64,000 nt of DNA from assembly GCA_016745215.1 (NCBI GenBank), contig CP050890.1:868001-932000 (forward strand), given 5' to 3'. The DNA is from Thiohalocapsa sp. PB-PSB1 (GTDB lineage Bacteria > Pseudomonadota > Gammaproteobacteria > Chromatiales > Chromatiaceae). The notes below the pieces were generated by a model. That model was not told the DNA's origin. It saw only the letters and a program-made list of their open reading frames with translations, and searched no databases. The position numbers and the translations under genes were made by a program. Positions 1-9,113 of this stretch are shown piece after piece. The first letter of the stretch is position 1; every line of letters begins with the position of its first letter.

Positions 1-82
1 CGTAATCGTGCTCGCTCATCGCGCGTTATCGATGACGACCACGACTGCAAACGGTTTCGCGACCTCCGCAGCAGAGCACTAG
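1..82 (+). repeat. 88-bp dispersed repeat, copy 1 (cut by window edge)
   Basis: This segment matches 20777-20870 on the same strand and 56926-57013 on the opposite strand over almost its whole length. It includes the shared core GGTTATCGATGACGAC (here with a GC change) and the end GCAGCAGAGCACTAG. It has no reading frame in common with the other copies, so it is not a gene fragment. Its right end touches the start of the MITE copy that follows. Confidence 0.8.
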
Positions 83-274
83 GCTATCGAAATCTGCAGT
101 CTCACGAAAACAAGCGCTTCCCGGTTGATGGATGCTTAGTCGGTGTCGGGATCGGTGTCAAGGTCAACATTAGGGATTGGTATCGAGCTGGCTGCTTTGA
201 TCGATGAGCGGATTCGATTCCGATTCCGATAGCGACCCCGACACCGATTAGGCTTCCCCAGTACGTTCGATGAA
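80..274 (+). repeat. MITE family, truncated copy
   Basis: Starts with TAGGCTATCGAAAT, the left end of the MITE seen complete at 15897-16148, 19292-19549 and 58257-58496, and follows that sequence to about TTCGATGA. The last 60 bases or so, with the right inverted repeat, are missing. An unrelated reading frame starts at the break, so this copy is a truncated end and no target duplication can be read. Confidence 0.8.
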
Positions 275-373
275 GCAACTCTTATTCAAGCAAACAAGAG
301 ACTGGCGGAAGTTCTGGCGCAGAATCCGATTGATGGTATTCTGGCTGGCAAGCTCCAAGCCGAAGCACAAGCG

Positions 374-565
374 GTGTCATCTCAAATTGCAACAGCGGGA
401 TGGATCATAGCCATACTTTTTCTCGGGCTTGGCGCAACGTCAGCGGTGGTGCGCAGATGGGGCTGGCAATCGGAAACGAAACTCAAACCAGTGGTCGGAA
501 TAGCAATTCCGCTCCTATATGGCATGTTGGCAGTGATCGGGGTAATGGCGAGCGCCGTTCGATGA
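374..565 (+). CDS. small membrane protein, possibly 5'-truncated
   Basis: 63 codons from a GTG. The protein has two hydrophobic stretches (about residues 9-25 and 41-60) and no family I recognise. The reading frame stays open upstream through 242-373 and would add a hydrophilic helical segment rich in Ala, Glu and Gln that enters the truncated MITE. The gene may therefore have lost its original start to the MITE. Its TGA overlaps the ATG at 562 of the TIR gene (ATGA), so the two were probably translated together. The function may be as a membrane partner of the TIR protein, which is inference from the overlap only. Confidence 0.4.
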   Translation: MSSQIATAGWIIAILFLGLGATSAVVRRWGWQSETKLKPVVGIAIPLLYGMLAVIGVMASAVR

Positions 566-1115
566 ACATTCCTGTAAAAACAAAGTTTTCTGATGTGCTA
601 GCCATCCTTGGAGCAGTGGCATCGACAACCGGTCTAGTACTCGCCATCGTTTCCTGGCTCGACATTTCGCGCGACCTACTGATTTCCGTGATTTCTGCTC
701 TTGTCGCGTTCCTTGCAGGTGTCTTTAGCGCTCGCCTTGCGACGAGGGTGAAGACCCTGATGGGTTCCCCTCGCGTGTTTTTGTTTTATCCAGCAGCGCT
801 GACGCTTGAAGTAAAAGCTATCGCTGAGTTACTTCGAAGGCGCGGAGCGCAAGTCTGGCTGGATCAGGAACGGTTGAAACCAGGTCAAGACTGGCGCTCG
901 GAGATTGCACACGCGCGATGGAAGACGCCGATACTGTTCTGGTCTTCATCGGCGATGAGCCGTCTCCGAATGTTGCGTTCGAACTGGGGCTGGCGGAGGG
1001 ACGTGGCAAGCGCATCATTCCTGTGAGGGCCGGGGGAGCGGAGTTGCCTTCCGACATTCAGGGGCTGAGATATTTGACTTGCGCGCGGATCGAGACGTCG
1101 GACTTGAGCAGCTAA
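562..1115 (+). pseudogene. membrane-anchored TIR-domain protein, frameshifted
   Basis: The first part (562 to about 916) encodes two transmembrane helices (roughly residues 8-30 and 33-52) followed by the start of a TIR domain, with the typical VWLDQERLKPGQDW segment. The rest of the domain, including VLVFIG and NVAFELG with a candidate NADase glutamate, is only readable one frame away from the ATG at 918. A single missing base near 916-917 would restore a protein of about 184 residues. TIR proteins in bacteria usually act as NAD-cleaving toxins in defence. Either the gene is broken or the sequence has an error here. Confidence 0.65.
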
Positions 1116-1210
1116 TTGAATCGGCGACGCATTGACCAGCCCCAACAAGTCCGCCAGCCCGAAGCCAAAGACTGTTGAATGCGTGGACTAACGCCGGATA
1201 TTGAAGATCA

Positions 1211-1531
1211 GTGAACGCAGAGAATCAAAGAGATCAAGCGCTTGGAATTCTTGATTCCAAACTTCCAGAACTTTCGAAATTATTCAAAGAATGCTATTTA
1301 TCGTCAGGAAAAGGCGCTGTAATGGTATATGCTAGCGACGTAATTAATAGAAACGGACCAAAAAAACATCACTACAGAACATATGAAGAAATGCTTGAGG
1401 TATTCGATGCTCCGCCAACTCAAGCGAAACTGAAGTACATGATTAATAATTATAATCAAAAAAGGGAAGGCATAGTGGCGTTAATTACTGATTATTCGAA
1501 CGCGACGTATTTTATTACTGTCAAGTTCTAA
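1211..1531 (+). CDS. hypothetical protein
   Basis: 106 codons from a GTG. The codon use is clearly richer in A and T than the leuA-type genes downstream, which suggests recent acquisition. There are no signal peptide or membrane segments. The sequence is charged and mostly helical, with no motif I recognise. It sits between the broken TIR gene and another AT-rich orphan. The start is not certain because no strong ribosome-binding site precedes it. Confidence 0.5.
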   Translation: MNAENQRDQALGILDSKLPELSKLFKECYLSSGKGAVMVYASDVINRNGPKKHHYRTYEEMLEVFDAPPTQAKLKYMINNYNQKREGIVALITDYSNATYFITVKF

Positions 1532-1576
1532 TTGGGCCTTTGATTTATAAACCGGCATCACATATTGCAGTTAAAA

Positions 1577-1915
1577 ATGTATAAGTTTGACGTTTCAACT
1601 GGTTTGTCTGCAAAAGAAATTGACACGATAAAATACAACATCAAAAAGAAGGTAACCGGTTTATTACCCGAGTTGCCAGATGTTGTGGAAACTAAATTGT
1701 TCCTTCAAGGGCGTAACCCATGGAATTTTTATTGGAAATTACTAAACAGCAATGTTCCCCTTGCGTCAAACGAAGACATTGCCATAGAAGCTACGGCTAA
1801 GCTAAAACGAGAATTCCATCGGTACGGCACCAAAACACAACATACGTTCTTGTGTAATGTACGAACAACAGAAGACGAATATCATCCAAGTGTATCAATA
1901 AAGCAAATCGCGTAA
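1577..1915 (+). CDS. hypothetical protein
   Basis: 112 codons from ATG 1577; a TTG at 1565 would add four residues. It is AT-rich like its upstream neighbour and has no recognised domain. The C-terminal half has alternating hydrophobic residues that suggest a small alpha/beta domain. Its TAA at 1913-1915 is followed at once by the 3' end of a group II intron on the other strand, so any natural terminator has been displaced. Confidence 0.5.
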   Translation: MYKFDVSTGLSAKEIDTIKYNIKKKVTGLLPELPDVVETKLFLQGRNPWNFYWKLLNSNVPLASNEDIAIEATAKLKREFHRYGTKTQHTFLCNVRTTEDEYHPSVSIKQIA

Positions 1916-1992
1916 GTCGGGTAGCCGCCCCGCTTCACAGCCGGGAGGCCCCCTAAGAACCGGACGTGCGAGTTTCCCCGCATCCGGCTCAA
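1916..1992 (-). ncRNA. group II intron domains V and VI
   Basis: On the minus strand a short hairpin (1957-1990) has stem GAGCCGGATGCG paired with CGCACGTCCGGTTC around a GGAAAC turn, the catalytic domain V. It is followed by a longer GC-rich hairpin (domain VI) holding the branch region and by the 3' end at 1916. This fixes the end of the intron. Confidence 0.75.
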
Positions 1993-2008
1993 GCCTTTCA
2001 AAGCCCCG

Positions 2009-3745
2009 TTAGCCAGGGCCGGCTGTCGAATGAGCGAACACGAACTGCATGTTCGCACCGAGTTTCATCAGGTGATGAACCTGACGATGACAGTTAGGAT
2101 GGAGCAGGACCAGGTTATCCAGGTTATCATCTCCCCCTTTGCAGCGTTCGATGATGTGATGCGTATGAATACTTGTATCACCATTGAAGCCTTGGCTACA
2201 CATCGGACAAAAACCACCCTGTTGCTTCCAGATGCTCCGTAGCTTGGTTTTCCCCCATTTTCGGCATTTCCACTTTTGTAGATACCTCTGTTCGAAGTAG
2301 TTTTCCCAATCGGGGTCATAAGGGTTGGCTTCACCTTGGATTTTCACGTGCCTTGTGACGGGCACAAGATCGGCCTTGAACAGACGTATCGGATCTCCTT
2401 GATCGTCAACACCTGTAAACACCCAGTGATTGCCTCCCACCGTTTTGAAGTATTGATCTTTAACCCAGTGGGAAGGTTTTCTCGGGTGTCGTCTTTTTGC
2501 CCAGTGCCATAACTGTTTGAAGATGAACGTATCCACTCGTTGAAACACCAGCTTTGCCACCGCGTGTTTGTGATAATTCGCCCAGCCCCGAATGATTGGA
2601 TTGAGCTGTTTCAACAGATTCGTGGTCTTGGCTTGCCGGTTATTTCGGAGGATTTCCCCTGTTTTCTCTGCCAGCGTCTTGATGCTCGACTCTGACGGTT
2701 TGATCAGAAGTTTTCCGTTTGGATACTTTCTGATATTCCACCCAAGGAAATCAAAGCCTTTCGTGACATGCGTGATATGGGTCTTCTCCTCGGAGAGTCG
2801 CAATCCACGTTCTACGAGAAAGCGAATCACCCGTGGCTTTGCAACTTGCTCCAGCCATTCCTTGGAATCGCCAGTGATGATAAAATCATCAGCGTATCGA
2901 ACCACATTCACCTTGTGTTGGCGCTTTTCCGTTATATTGTTCACAACACAAGCCTCGAGTCCGTCGAGACACATATTCGCCAAGAGTGGCGAAGCTATGC
3001 CACCTTGTGGCGTTCCTTTCTCCGTGTCATGAAAGACGTTTTTCTCCATGTATCCCGCTTTCAGCCATTTCCTCAACGTCCGTTTTTGCGTTGGTATATT
3101 CTTCAACATCCAGTTGTGACTGATTTCATCGAAACAGGCTTTAATATCTCCTTCGAGTATCCATTGCGCTGACGATTTGAGTCTTAACGCGTTGAATACC
3201 TGTTCCGCGGCGTCATGCGCGGAGCGTTCCGGGCGAAAGCCGTAAGAATTGGTATCACCTGTACATTCCGCAACCGGTTCCAAACCCAATTTACATAAGG
3301 CTTGTTGTGCTCGGTCGAACAGTGTTGGAATGCCAAGTGGCCGTTTCTTTCCATTCTTTTTCGGGATATAAATCCGGCGCAATGGTGCAGCTCGATATCT
3401 CCTTTGCAGCAACCGTTGTACCGCGTTCATCTTCTTTTCCGGCGTGTCCCATACAATGCCGTCCACACCCGGAGTCTTCTTCCCTCGGTTTTCAGTCACT
3501 CGCCTGACAGCGAGCAGGCGACCGCTTACGGAGTGACTGAGCAAACGTTGCAAGGCTTTTACCAAGCGCCATTTGCCCTCTTTGACAGCCTTCACGATAC
3601 GCACTTGAAGCCTGCGCACATAACGTATCGCACGACGCCAATCGACGCCGTGCCAATCTGTTACGCGGGAATCCGCGTCAGTAGCCAAGGCTAAAGTCAC
3701 TTGCTGAATTCCTCTTGCATTCTGACAAATTCTCTCGTGATTCAA
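2009..3745 (-). CDS. ltrA: group II intron reverse transcriptase/maturase with HNH endonuclease
   Basis: 578 codons. The N-terminal region leads into the reverse-transcriptase palm (IPKKNGKKRPLGIPT about residue 127; catalytic YADD about 285). A maturase domain follows, with an HNH zinc-type endonuclease at the C-terminus (CPMCSQGF, then HTHHIIERCKGG and HPNCHRQVHH, about residues 515-560). Proteins of this kind help the intron RNA to splice and insert into DNA. The length is normal for the family and the frame is intact, so the intron may be active. The start used is a TTG at 3745; GTG or ATG starts inside the first 30 codons are possible. Confidence 0.92.
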   Translation of the reverse strand: MNHERICQNARGIQQVTLALATDADSRVTDWHGVDWRRAIRYVRRLQVRIVKAVKEGKWRLVKALQRLLSHSVSGRLLAVRRVTENRGKKTPGVDGIVWDTPEKKMNAVQRLLQRRYRAAPLRRIYIPKKNGKKRPLGIPTLFDRAQQALCKLGLEPVAECTGDTNSYGFRPERSAHDAAEQVFNALRLKSSAQWILEGDIKACFDEISHNWMLKNIPTQKRTLRKWLKAGYMEKNVFHDTEKGTPQGGIASPLLANMCLDGLEACVVNNITEKRQHKVNVVRYADDFIITGDSKEWLEQVAKPRVIRFLVERGLRLSEEKTHITHVTKGFDFLGWNIRKYPNGKLLIKPSESSIKTLAEKTGEILRNNRQAKTTNLLKQLNPIIRGWANYHKHAVAKLVFQRVDTFIFKQLWHWAKRRHPRKPSHWVKDQYFKTVGGNHWVFTGVDDQGDPIRLFKADLVPVTRHVKIQGEANPYDPDWENYFEQRYLQKWKCRKWGKTKLRSIWKQQGGFCPMCSQGFNGDTSIHTHHIIERCKGGDDNLDNLVLLHPNCHRQVHHLMKLGANMQFVFAHSTAGPG

Positions 3746-4275
3746 GACCTGCCGGATCAGGCAGCGATCTTGCCTGTTCCCCGGAAGTCAGCAACCCTTT
3801 CGGGCGAGATCCTGTTGGATCTGCTTCGCCTTTCCGTGTATACACCAGCTAAACAGACCTTTAACCTCTATCCGCACCATTACGGTGCGGCATTCGCTTC
3901 TTCCTGCATCCTCTACCCGCTGCCCCGTCGAAGGCGCCTCACGGCGGTACTACTTCTCTCCTTGAAGAGGACAACGGGCTTACCCCGTTCCGCACATTGA
4001 CCAAGCACGCGACTTAGATGCCGTCTTTCCACCGGGGGGACGTCGTCCGCGCGGGCAACCACTGAGTCTCCCGTCCTGCCCCCGTGCCGTTTGGCCCAAG
4101 CCTGACAGCCCCTTTGGCTTGTCCTGTATGACGATGGTTACAACGATTCACCTAAGTTCATCATATCGCGTATCCCGCATCCCTCCGCCTGAGGCTGGCA
4201 GACTTGAACTCCCCTCGCGGTTCGTTCTTGTGGCATACTTCACCAAGGACTACGTTTCTCCCAGAGGCTCCGCAC

Positions 4276-4530
4276 AAAGGGGTTACTCCCAATGCACGCT
4301 CCGGTAGGATTCCGTGGCGAAACACGGGCTGCTATCGTTTGTCGCTCCTTGACCACGCAGCAGAGATCAAATGTGCGACTTCGGGTCGCACCAAAAGCCT
4401 ACAGCCGACCGCCAAAAGTGCCGCTCGCTTCGCTTGCGCCACTTTTGGCGGCGGCTGAGGCTTACGTTATCGCGCCGAGCAAAGCTCGGCGCCTCTTGCC
4501 GGGTGAAAGTCCCGGTCGGGTAAGGGCTAG
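4276..4530. other. hairpin-rich spacer
   Basis: No gene here. There are two clear inverted repeats: CCGCCAAAAGTG/CACTTTTGGCGG at 4409-4451, and a perfect GCGCCGAGC-AAA-GCTCGGCGC at 4472-4492. The sequence GGGTGAAAGTCCC about 4500 resembles group II intron domain I. The hairpins lie just before a tyrosine-transposase remnant and could be its REP-type palindromes. Confidence 0.4.
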
Positions 4531-4800
4531 GAAGACTACCTAGAACTGGTCGACTGGGCGGGCCGGGCGGTGCGCTCGGACAAACGCGGCCATATCGAGG
4601 CACGGTTGCCGCGCATCCTCGATCGGCTGAACATCGACGGCGAGCGCTTCCTCGGTTACGCCAACCGGCTTCTGGAGGCGTTTGGCACGGCGATCGGTGC
4701 ACCGCAAGCCATGACCAGTCTGTGCGCTCGGCGCCGGACCAAATACCTGCGTGGCATACGTGCCGCACGCGAGTTGTTTGCGCCCAAACTAGCTGCGTGA
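4531..4800 (+). pseudogene. IS200-like tyrosine transposase, C-terminal remnant
   Basis: About 89 codons are open to the TGA at 4798-4800. The fragment begins DYLELVDWAGRAVRSDKRG, the conserved segment after the catalytic domain in one group of REP-associated/IS200-like tyrosine transposases, followed by their C-terminal helices. The HUH domain and the catalytic tyrosine are missing. A stop at 4528-4530 closes the frame upstream, so this is a fixed remnant and not a start-codon variant. Confidence 0.6.
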
Positions 4801-5257
4801 AGCGGGTAGATAGCATAAGAAGCAAGAGGCTCGGGAGGAAAGTTAGCCAGTGCTGCCTAGCAAGGCCGCGTGCTCTAACGGGTGCGAGTCGCGCCTGCGA
4901 AATCGTACGCCGCGAGCCTAGTATCAAACCTTGATGTGAAGCCGGTCGCTCACGCCGTCAGGTGCTTTGGGGTAAGTAAAGTGGGTGTCCTTTTTTCTTG
5001 TCCTTTTTCTTGTCCTTTTTTCTGCATGGCGATCTGTTACGGCGTCTTGTGCTGACGAACTAACGTCTGGAGCCGCGTACGGTCTCGATCACTGAGGAAG
5101 ATAGGATCTGAAGTACAAAGCGGCATCGTCGCTGACCTGTATCATCATAAAACTCCAGCCAGCTTAGCGTCATGCAGAAAATTTCTCAAAAACTGTACTA
5201 GGATTTCCATACCAGACCACTGGGTAATTGTCGGAGAGAAATCGCCCTGATTCGGCG
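4801..5257. other. spacer with T-rich direct repeat and part of a REP-like hairpin
   Basis: No convincing gene. At 4988-5021 a CTTGTCCTTTTT-type unit is repeated about three times. At 5229-5247 the sequence TCGGAGAGAAATCGCC is the right half of the 26-bp hairpin found complete at 11186 and 16684. It lies 10 bases beyond the end of the Lrp-type gene and may act as its 3' end. Confidence 0.4.
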
Positions 5258-5719
5258 CTAGGCAACCGGCAACGCCGTGCGCTCCACCACCTGTCGTAAC
5301 ACAAAGCTGGAATGGACGCCGCTCACCCCTTCGATGCGAGTCAGCTTGTTCAGCAACAGGTGCTGATAGGCATCCATGTCGCGCACCACCACTTTCAGCT
5401 GATAGTCGGCATCGCGGCCGGTGATCAGCGAGCATTCCAGCACCTCGGGCAGGTCTGTGACGATCGCATCGAAATTGGCAAAGCGCTCCGGCGTATGGCG
5501 ATCCAGCGAAATGCTCAGGAACGCCATCAGATTCAAGCCTAGCTTCTTCGCGTCCAGCAGCGCACAGTAGCCTTCAATGATGCCGCTGTCCTCCAACGCT
5601 CGTACCCGGCGCAGGCAAGGAGAAGGAGACAGGCCGATGCGATCGGCCAGTTCCTGATTGCTGATACGGCCTTCGTGCTGGAGGATCTCCAGGATGCGCT
5701 TATCGTATTTGTCGATCAT
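5258..5719 (-). CDS. Lrp/AsnC family transcriptional regulator
   Basis: 153 codons, the usual Lrp length. The N-terminal winged helix-turn-helix (residues 5-60) contains the conserved LADRIGLSPSPCLRRVRALE recognition segment. The C-terminal RAM domain (about 68-150) carries the SLITGRDADYQLKVVVRD ligand-binding core. Such proteins bind an amino acid and switch oligomeric state. The gene is divergent from leuA across a 320-bp spacer with a palindrome, so control of leuA by a branched-chain amino acid and self-regulation are likely, but this is inference. It could equally be a paralogue sensing another amino acid. Confidence 0.9.
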   Translation of the reverse strand: MIDKYDKRILEILQHEGRISNQELADRIGLSPSPCLRRVRALEDSGIIEGYCALLDAKKLGLNLMAFLSISLDRHTPERFANFDAIVTDLPEVLECSLITGRDADYQLKVVVRDMDAYQHLLLNKLTRIEGVSGVHSSFVLRQVVERTALPVA

Positions 5720-5811
5720 GGGCGTGTATCGATGCGTCTGTTATTCGAACTGAACAAGTCAAACCGAAGCAGCTGTTTGCAGCAGAAAATAAAAATTGCT
5801 GATTTTTTCTC

Positions 5812-5827
5812 ATATTCGCAAGAATAT
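5812..5827. promoter_or_regulatory. candidate operator between the Lrp-type gene and leuA
   Basis: ATATTC-GCAA-GAATAT is a perfect 6+6 palindrome in an AT-rich tract (5780-5830) within the divergent spacer 5720-6038. Lrp-family proteins bind AT-rich dyads of about this size, often several in a row. Its place, 93 bases before the regulator start and about 210 before leuA, suits control of both genes. No clear -35/-10 pair could be assigned. Confidence 0.4.
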
Positions 5828-6038
5828 TGCCATTAATAGCCAAATGCCCAGTATCTTTGCAATCATATACCCCGCTCCTGAGCGCATTCTATAGCTGTCG
5901 ATCACAAGCCGACAGCCGGGGAACGTTCACAAGGCCAAACCCCGACTTTTGTGGCCCGACGGGCCGGTACGCGCAACCCGATGCCGGTCCCGGGCCGCCC
6001 TCCAGCAATTCATTCACCAGCATGCACGACTCGCAGCC

Positions 6039-7739
6039 ATGTCTTTTGATCACCGCAAATACCGCCCCGCCCCGACAGTGCATCTGCCGGACCGTCAATG
6101 GCCCAACCGCAGTATCAAGCAGGCCCCGCGCTGGGCCAGCGTTGACCTGCGCGACGGCAACCAGGCGCTGCGCTCGCCGATGAGCGTTCAACAAAAGCGT
6201 CAGCTATGGACCTTGCTGGTGGAACTTGGCGTCAAAGAAATCGAGGTTGGCTTCCCGTCCGCAAGTCAACCGGACTACGACTTTGTGCGTTGGCTCATCG
6301 AGGAGCGACAAATTCCCGCCGACGTGACGGTACAGGTTCTGGTGCAGGCCCGAGAGGATCTGATTCAGCGCACCTTCGCGTCCTTGGATGGCGTACCACG
6401 GGCCATTGTGCACGTTTATAATTCAACTTCACCTATACAGCGGGAATGGGTATTCGGCGCCGATCGCGAAGTGATCAAGACCATCGCCGTGCGCGGTGCA
6501 GAACTACTCGCCGCCGAGGCGGCGCGCTATCCGGGCACGGACTGGACCTTTCAGTATTCGCCGGAAAGTTTCTCCCAAACCGAGCCGGATTACGCCATCG
6601 AAGTCTGCAATGCCGTGCTGGATGTCTGGCAGCCGACGCCGAACCATCCGTGCATTCTGAATCTGCCGGCGACGGTGGAATCCGCGAGCCCGAATGTATT
6701 CGCCGATCAGGTGGAGTGGTTTTGCCGAGCGCTTGTACAAAACCGGCACGCTCGCGACGCGGTCATCGTTTCATTGCACACCCACAATGATCGCGGAGGC
6801 GCGGTCGCCGCGGCTGAGTTGGGTTTGCTGGCCGGCGCCGACCGAGTCGAGGGCACTCTGCTTGGCAACGGTGAGCGCACCGGCAACATGGATCTGGTCA
6901 CGCTGGCCATGAATCTATACAGCCAAGGCGTCGACCCGCGTCTGGACCTGAGCAACCCGGATCGGATCATCGATGTGGTCGAGACCTGCACCGGAATGGC
7001 CTGCCATCCGCGCCACCCCTGGGTTGGGGAATTGGTCTATACCGCATTCTCCGGTAGTCATCAGGACGCGATCAACAAATCGTTGAAGCAACAGCGATCC
7101 GCGGCCCAACAAGGCAAACCCTGGCAAGTGGCTTACCTCCCCATCGATCCAAGCGATTTGGGCCGCAGCTACGAGGCGGTCATCCGCGTGAACAGTCAAT
7201 CCGGCAAGGGCGGCATCGCCTTTGTGTTGGAACGCGAATTCGGCTTGAACCTGCCGCGCTGGTTACAACAGGATCTGGCGCCCATTGTGCAACGGGTCAG
7301 CGAGGAGCGCGGCGGTATCATTGACGCCGACAGCATCCACGATCTGCTTAAGCAACACTTTATTCGCGACAACGCCCCGGTACAGCTGCTCGGTTACCGG
7401 CTCAATCGTAACGGTCGCGACCAGATCCAGGCGCGAGTGCAGGTCGAAGGGGTCGAGCAGCGCATCGAGGGTACCGGAGATGGCGCAATCGCCGCGTTTG
7501 CGGATGCCTGGAGGCGCTTTAGCGGCCAACCGGTAAATGTGCTCGACTACCAGGAGCACGCCATCGGAGCCGGCACCGACGCCGAGGCCGTTGCCTATGT
7601 GCAGCTCGACATCGATAACCAGCAGATCGCTGGTGCGGCCATTGATCGGGATACCGTCGGCGCCTCGCTGAAAGCGGTATTGTCGGCGCTGAACCGCGCC
7701 GCGGATGTCACTGGAAGCTGGCGTGTCAAGGCAGCCTGA
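6039..7739 (+). CDS. leuA: 2-isopropylmalate synthase, type 2
   Basis: 566 codons from ATG 6039, matching the 550-570 residues of the LeuA type 2 family. The open frame reaches back to 5949, but similarity begins at KYRPAPTVHLPDRQWP. It catalyses the first step of leucine synthesis, joining acetyl-CoA and 2-oxoisovalerate. The catalytic TIM barrel has the metal-site segment DLRDGNQAL, the HTHNDRG motif and LLGNGERTGN. The C-terminal 150 residues form the regulatory LeuA dimer domain for leucine feedback. It is transcribed alone, divergent from the Lrp-type regulator. Confidence 0.95.
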   Translation: MSFDHRKYRPAPTVHLPDRQWPNRSIKQAPRWASVDLRDGNQALRSPMSVQQKRQLWTLLVELGVKEIEVGFPSASQPDYDFVRWLIEERQIPADVTVQVLVQAREDLIQRTFASLDGVPRAIVHVYNSTSPIQREWVFGADREVIKTIAVRGAELLAAEAARYPGTDWTFQYSPESFSQTEPDYAIEVCNAVLDVWQPTPNHPCILNLPATVESASPNVFADQVEWFCRALVQNRHARDAVIVSLHTHNDRGGAVAAAELGLLAGADRVEGTLLGNGERTGNMDLVTLAMNLYSQGVDPRLDLSNPDRIIDVVETCTGMACHPRHPWVGELVYTAFSGSHQDAINKSLKQQRSAAQQGKPWQVAYLPIDPSDLGRSYEAVIRVNSQSGKGGIAFVLEREFGLNLPRWLQQDLAPIVQRVSEERGGIIDADSIHDLLKQHFIRDNAPVQLLGYRLNRNGRDQIQARVQVEGVEQRIEGTGDGAIAAFADAWRRFSGQPVNVLDYQEHAIGAGTDAEAVAYVQLDIDNQQIAGAAIDRDTVGASLKAVLSALNRAADVTGSWRVKAA

Positions 7740-7776
7740 GGTTGAGCGCATGGGCTGCCGAACAATAAACGGCAAG

Positions 7777-7802
7777 CGGGGGGCGCACAGCAGCCGCCCC
7801 CG
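7777..7802 (+). terminator. possible GC hairpin after leuA
   Basis: A run CGGGGGGC and a matching CCGCCCCCG are separated by about nine bases, 35 bases after the leuA stop. The stem is strong but no T-run follows, so this would be a Rho-type or weak terminator at best. Confidence 0.3.
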
Positions 7803-7966
7803 GGTTCAGCGTCAGCCCTGACTCAGATCAAGCCAAGCCCAGTTTGCCTATCCACAACCAATGTCTGGTATGGTTTTCGGCCCCGGCTTCGTCGATCATG
7901 CTGCGGTGTGGCCAGGCGCTCGTCCGTTCGCCTGCTACCTCAGACCATCGACAATAGGACCAACAT

Positions 7967-8995
7967 ATGCAGCTGCTCAAGCACCTTGGGCTCACCCGCA
8001 TCCTCGCCGTTGCGGCACTCCTGGTTACCGCGGCCCCGCTCGGTGCCTCTCCGCTTCTACAGCTCGTCGTCATTGGCGACAGCGTATCCGATACCGGCAA
8101 TCTCTATGCCCGGACCAACGGCGCGTTTCCCAATATCCCCAACTGGCAAGGGCGCTACTCGAACGGTCCGGTTTGGGTCGAGGTGCTGGCATCGGAATTG
8201 GGCATGCCGAATCCAGCGGCCTATTTCGGCCCGTCCACCAGCGGCCAAACCAACTTTGCCCAGGGGGGTGCGACAACCTACGCGCAATCTTCGGCACCTC
8301 TGCGCACCGACATGCCATGGCAGATCGATCAGCTCGAGGCCGATGCTGAATTGACTGGCGGGCTCTCCGATTCGCTGGTGGTCGTCTTTGGTGGCGCCAA
8401 CGATTTCTTCAACGCCATCCAGGCGAATCCGCCGCAGCCTATAAACCCGATGGATTCAGTCAATAATCTGGTGGCACTGATCGAAAGGCTCATCGGACTC
8501 GGCGCCGAATCATTGCTGTTACCGAATTTGCCGCCAATCGATCAGACACCTGAATTCATCGCCCGGGGCTCCACCGCGCAAGCTGCCGCAGACCAATTTT
8601 CCACCGGCTTTGATGCGACATACCAGTCCGCGGTCAGCGAGCTGCAAGCAACGCATGCCGGTGTTGATTTTTACTATTTCGATGTCTACTCGATCATTCA
8701 GGACATGCTCGCCGATCCGGCAGGCTTCGGCTTCGACAACGTCACCCAAAGCTATCTCAGCACATCGATGACGGACAATCCGGACAGCTACCTTTATTGG
8801 GACGGCGTGCATGTCACCCGAGCCGGCCATCGCGAGTTCGGACTGTTCGCCGCCCAGCTCGTTCCGATACCGCCGGTATTGCTGCTGTTGTTGCCCGGGC
8901 TGCTGATCTTGATTGGGAGCAGGTCGAAGGGGGGGTTGAGATGTTGCTGTCTGCAACGGCAGACAGAAACCAAAAGACTAAAGCGAGCCATGTGA
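7967..8995 (+). CDS. secreted SGNH/GDSL hydrolase with VPxPP C-terminal anchor
   Basis: 342 codons. An N-terminal signal peptide (about residues 1-27) is followed by the GDSL block GDSVSDTGN with the nucleophile serine. The oxyanion GGAND segment lies about residue 140 and the catalytic DGVHVTRAGH block about residue 283. This is the lipase/esterase layout of the autotransporter-type GDSL enzymes, here without a barrel. The end is VPIPP, a hydrophobic LLLLLPGLLILIG stretch and then basic residues, which resembles a PEP-CTERM/VPxPA-type sorting tail processed by an exosortase. The substrate is unknown; an ester or lipid at the cell surface is plausible. Confidence 0.85.
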   Translation: MQLLKHLGLTRILAVAALLVTAAPLGASPLLQLVVIGDSVSDTGNLYARTNGAFPNIPNWQGRYSNGPVWVEVLASELGMPNPAAYFGPSTSGQTNFAQGGATTYAQSSAPLRTDMPWQIDQLEADAELTGGLSDSLVVVFGGANDFFNAIQANPPQPINPMDSVNNLVALIERLIGLGAESLLLPNLPPIDQTPEFIARGSTAQAAADQFSTGFDATYQSAVSELQATHAGVDFYYFDVYSIIQDMLADPAGFGFDNVTQSYLSTSMTDNPDSYLYWDGVHVTRAGHREFGLFAAQLVPIPPVLLLLLPGLLILIGSRSKGGLRCCCLQRQTETKRLKRAM

Positions 8996-9113
8996 GAACG
9001 TGGCAGTCTTGGCGAAGCCTAGGTGACTTCTGTCGAGAAACAGACCACCTGGCTTATCTTCTCGCGCGGCCTCGAGGTCGCGAAGGCGAACGAGAATCCG
9101 GCGTCAGTCAGCA

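Larger units (their letters stand above)
1916..4275 (-). mobile_element. group II intron with HNH-type reverse transcriptase
   Basis: On the minus strand the element begins GTGCGG at 4275, the consensus 5' end of group II introns, and ends CCCGAC at 1916, a typical AY end. It is about 2.36 kb. The 5' 530 bases are structured RNA (domains I-III), the middle encodes the reverse transcriptase at 2009-3745, and the last 75 bases fold as domains V and VI. The element lies directly after the stop codon of the 1577-1915 gene. The 5' boundary is inferred from consensus and could be a few bases off. Confidence 0.8.
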
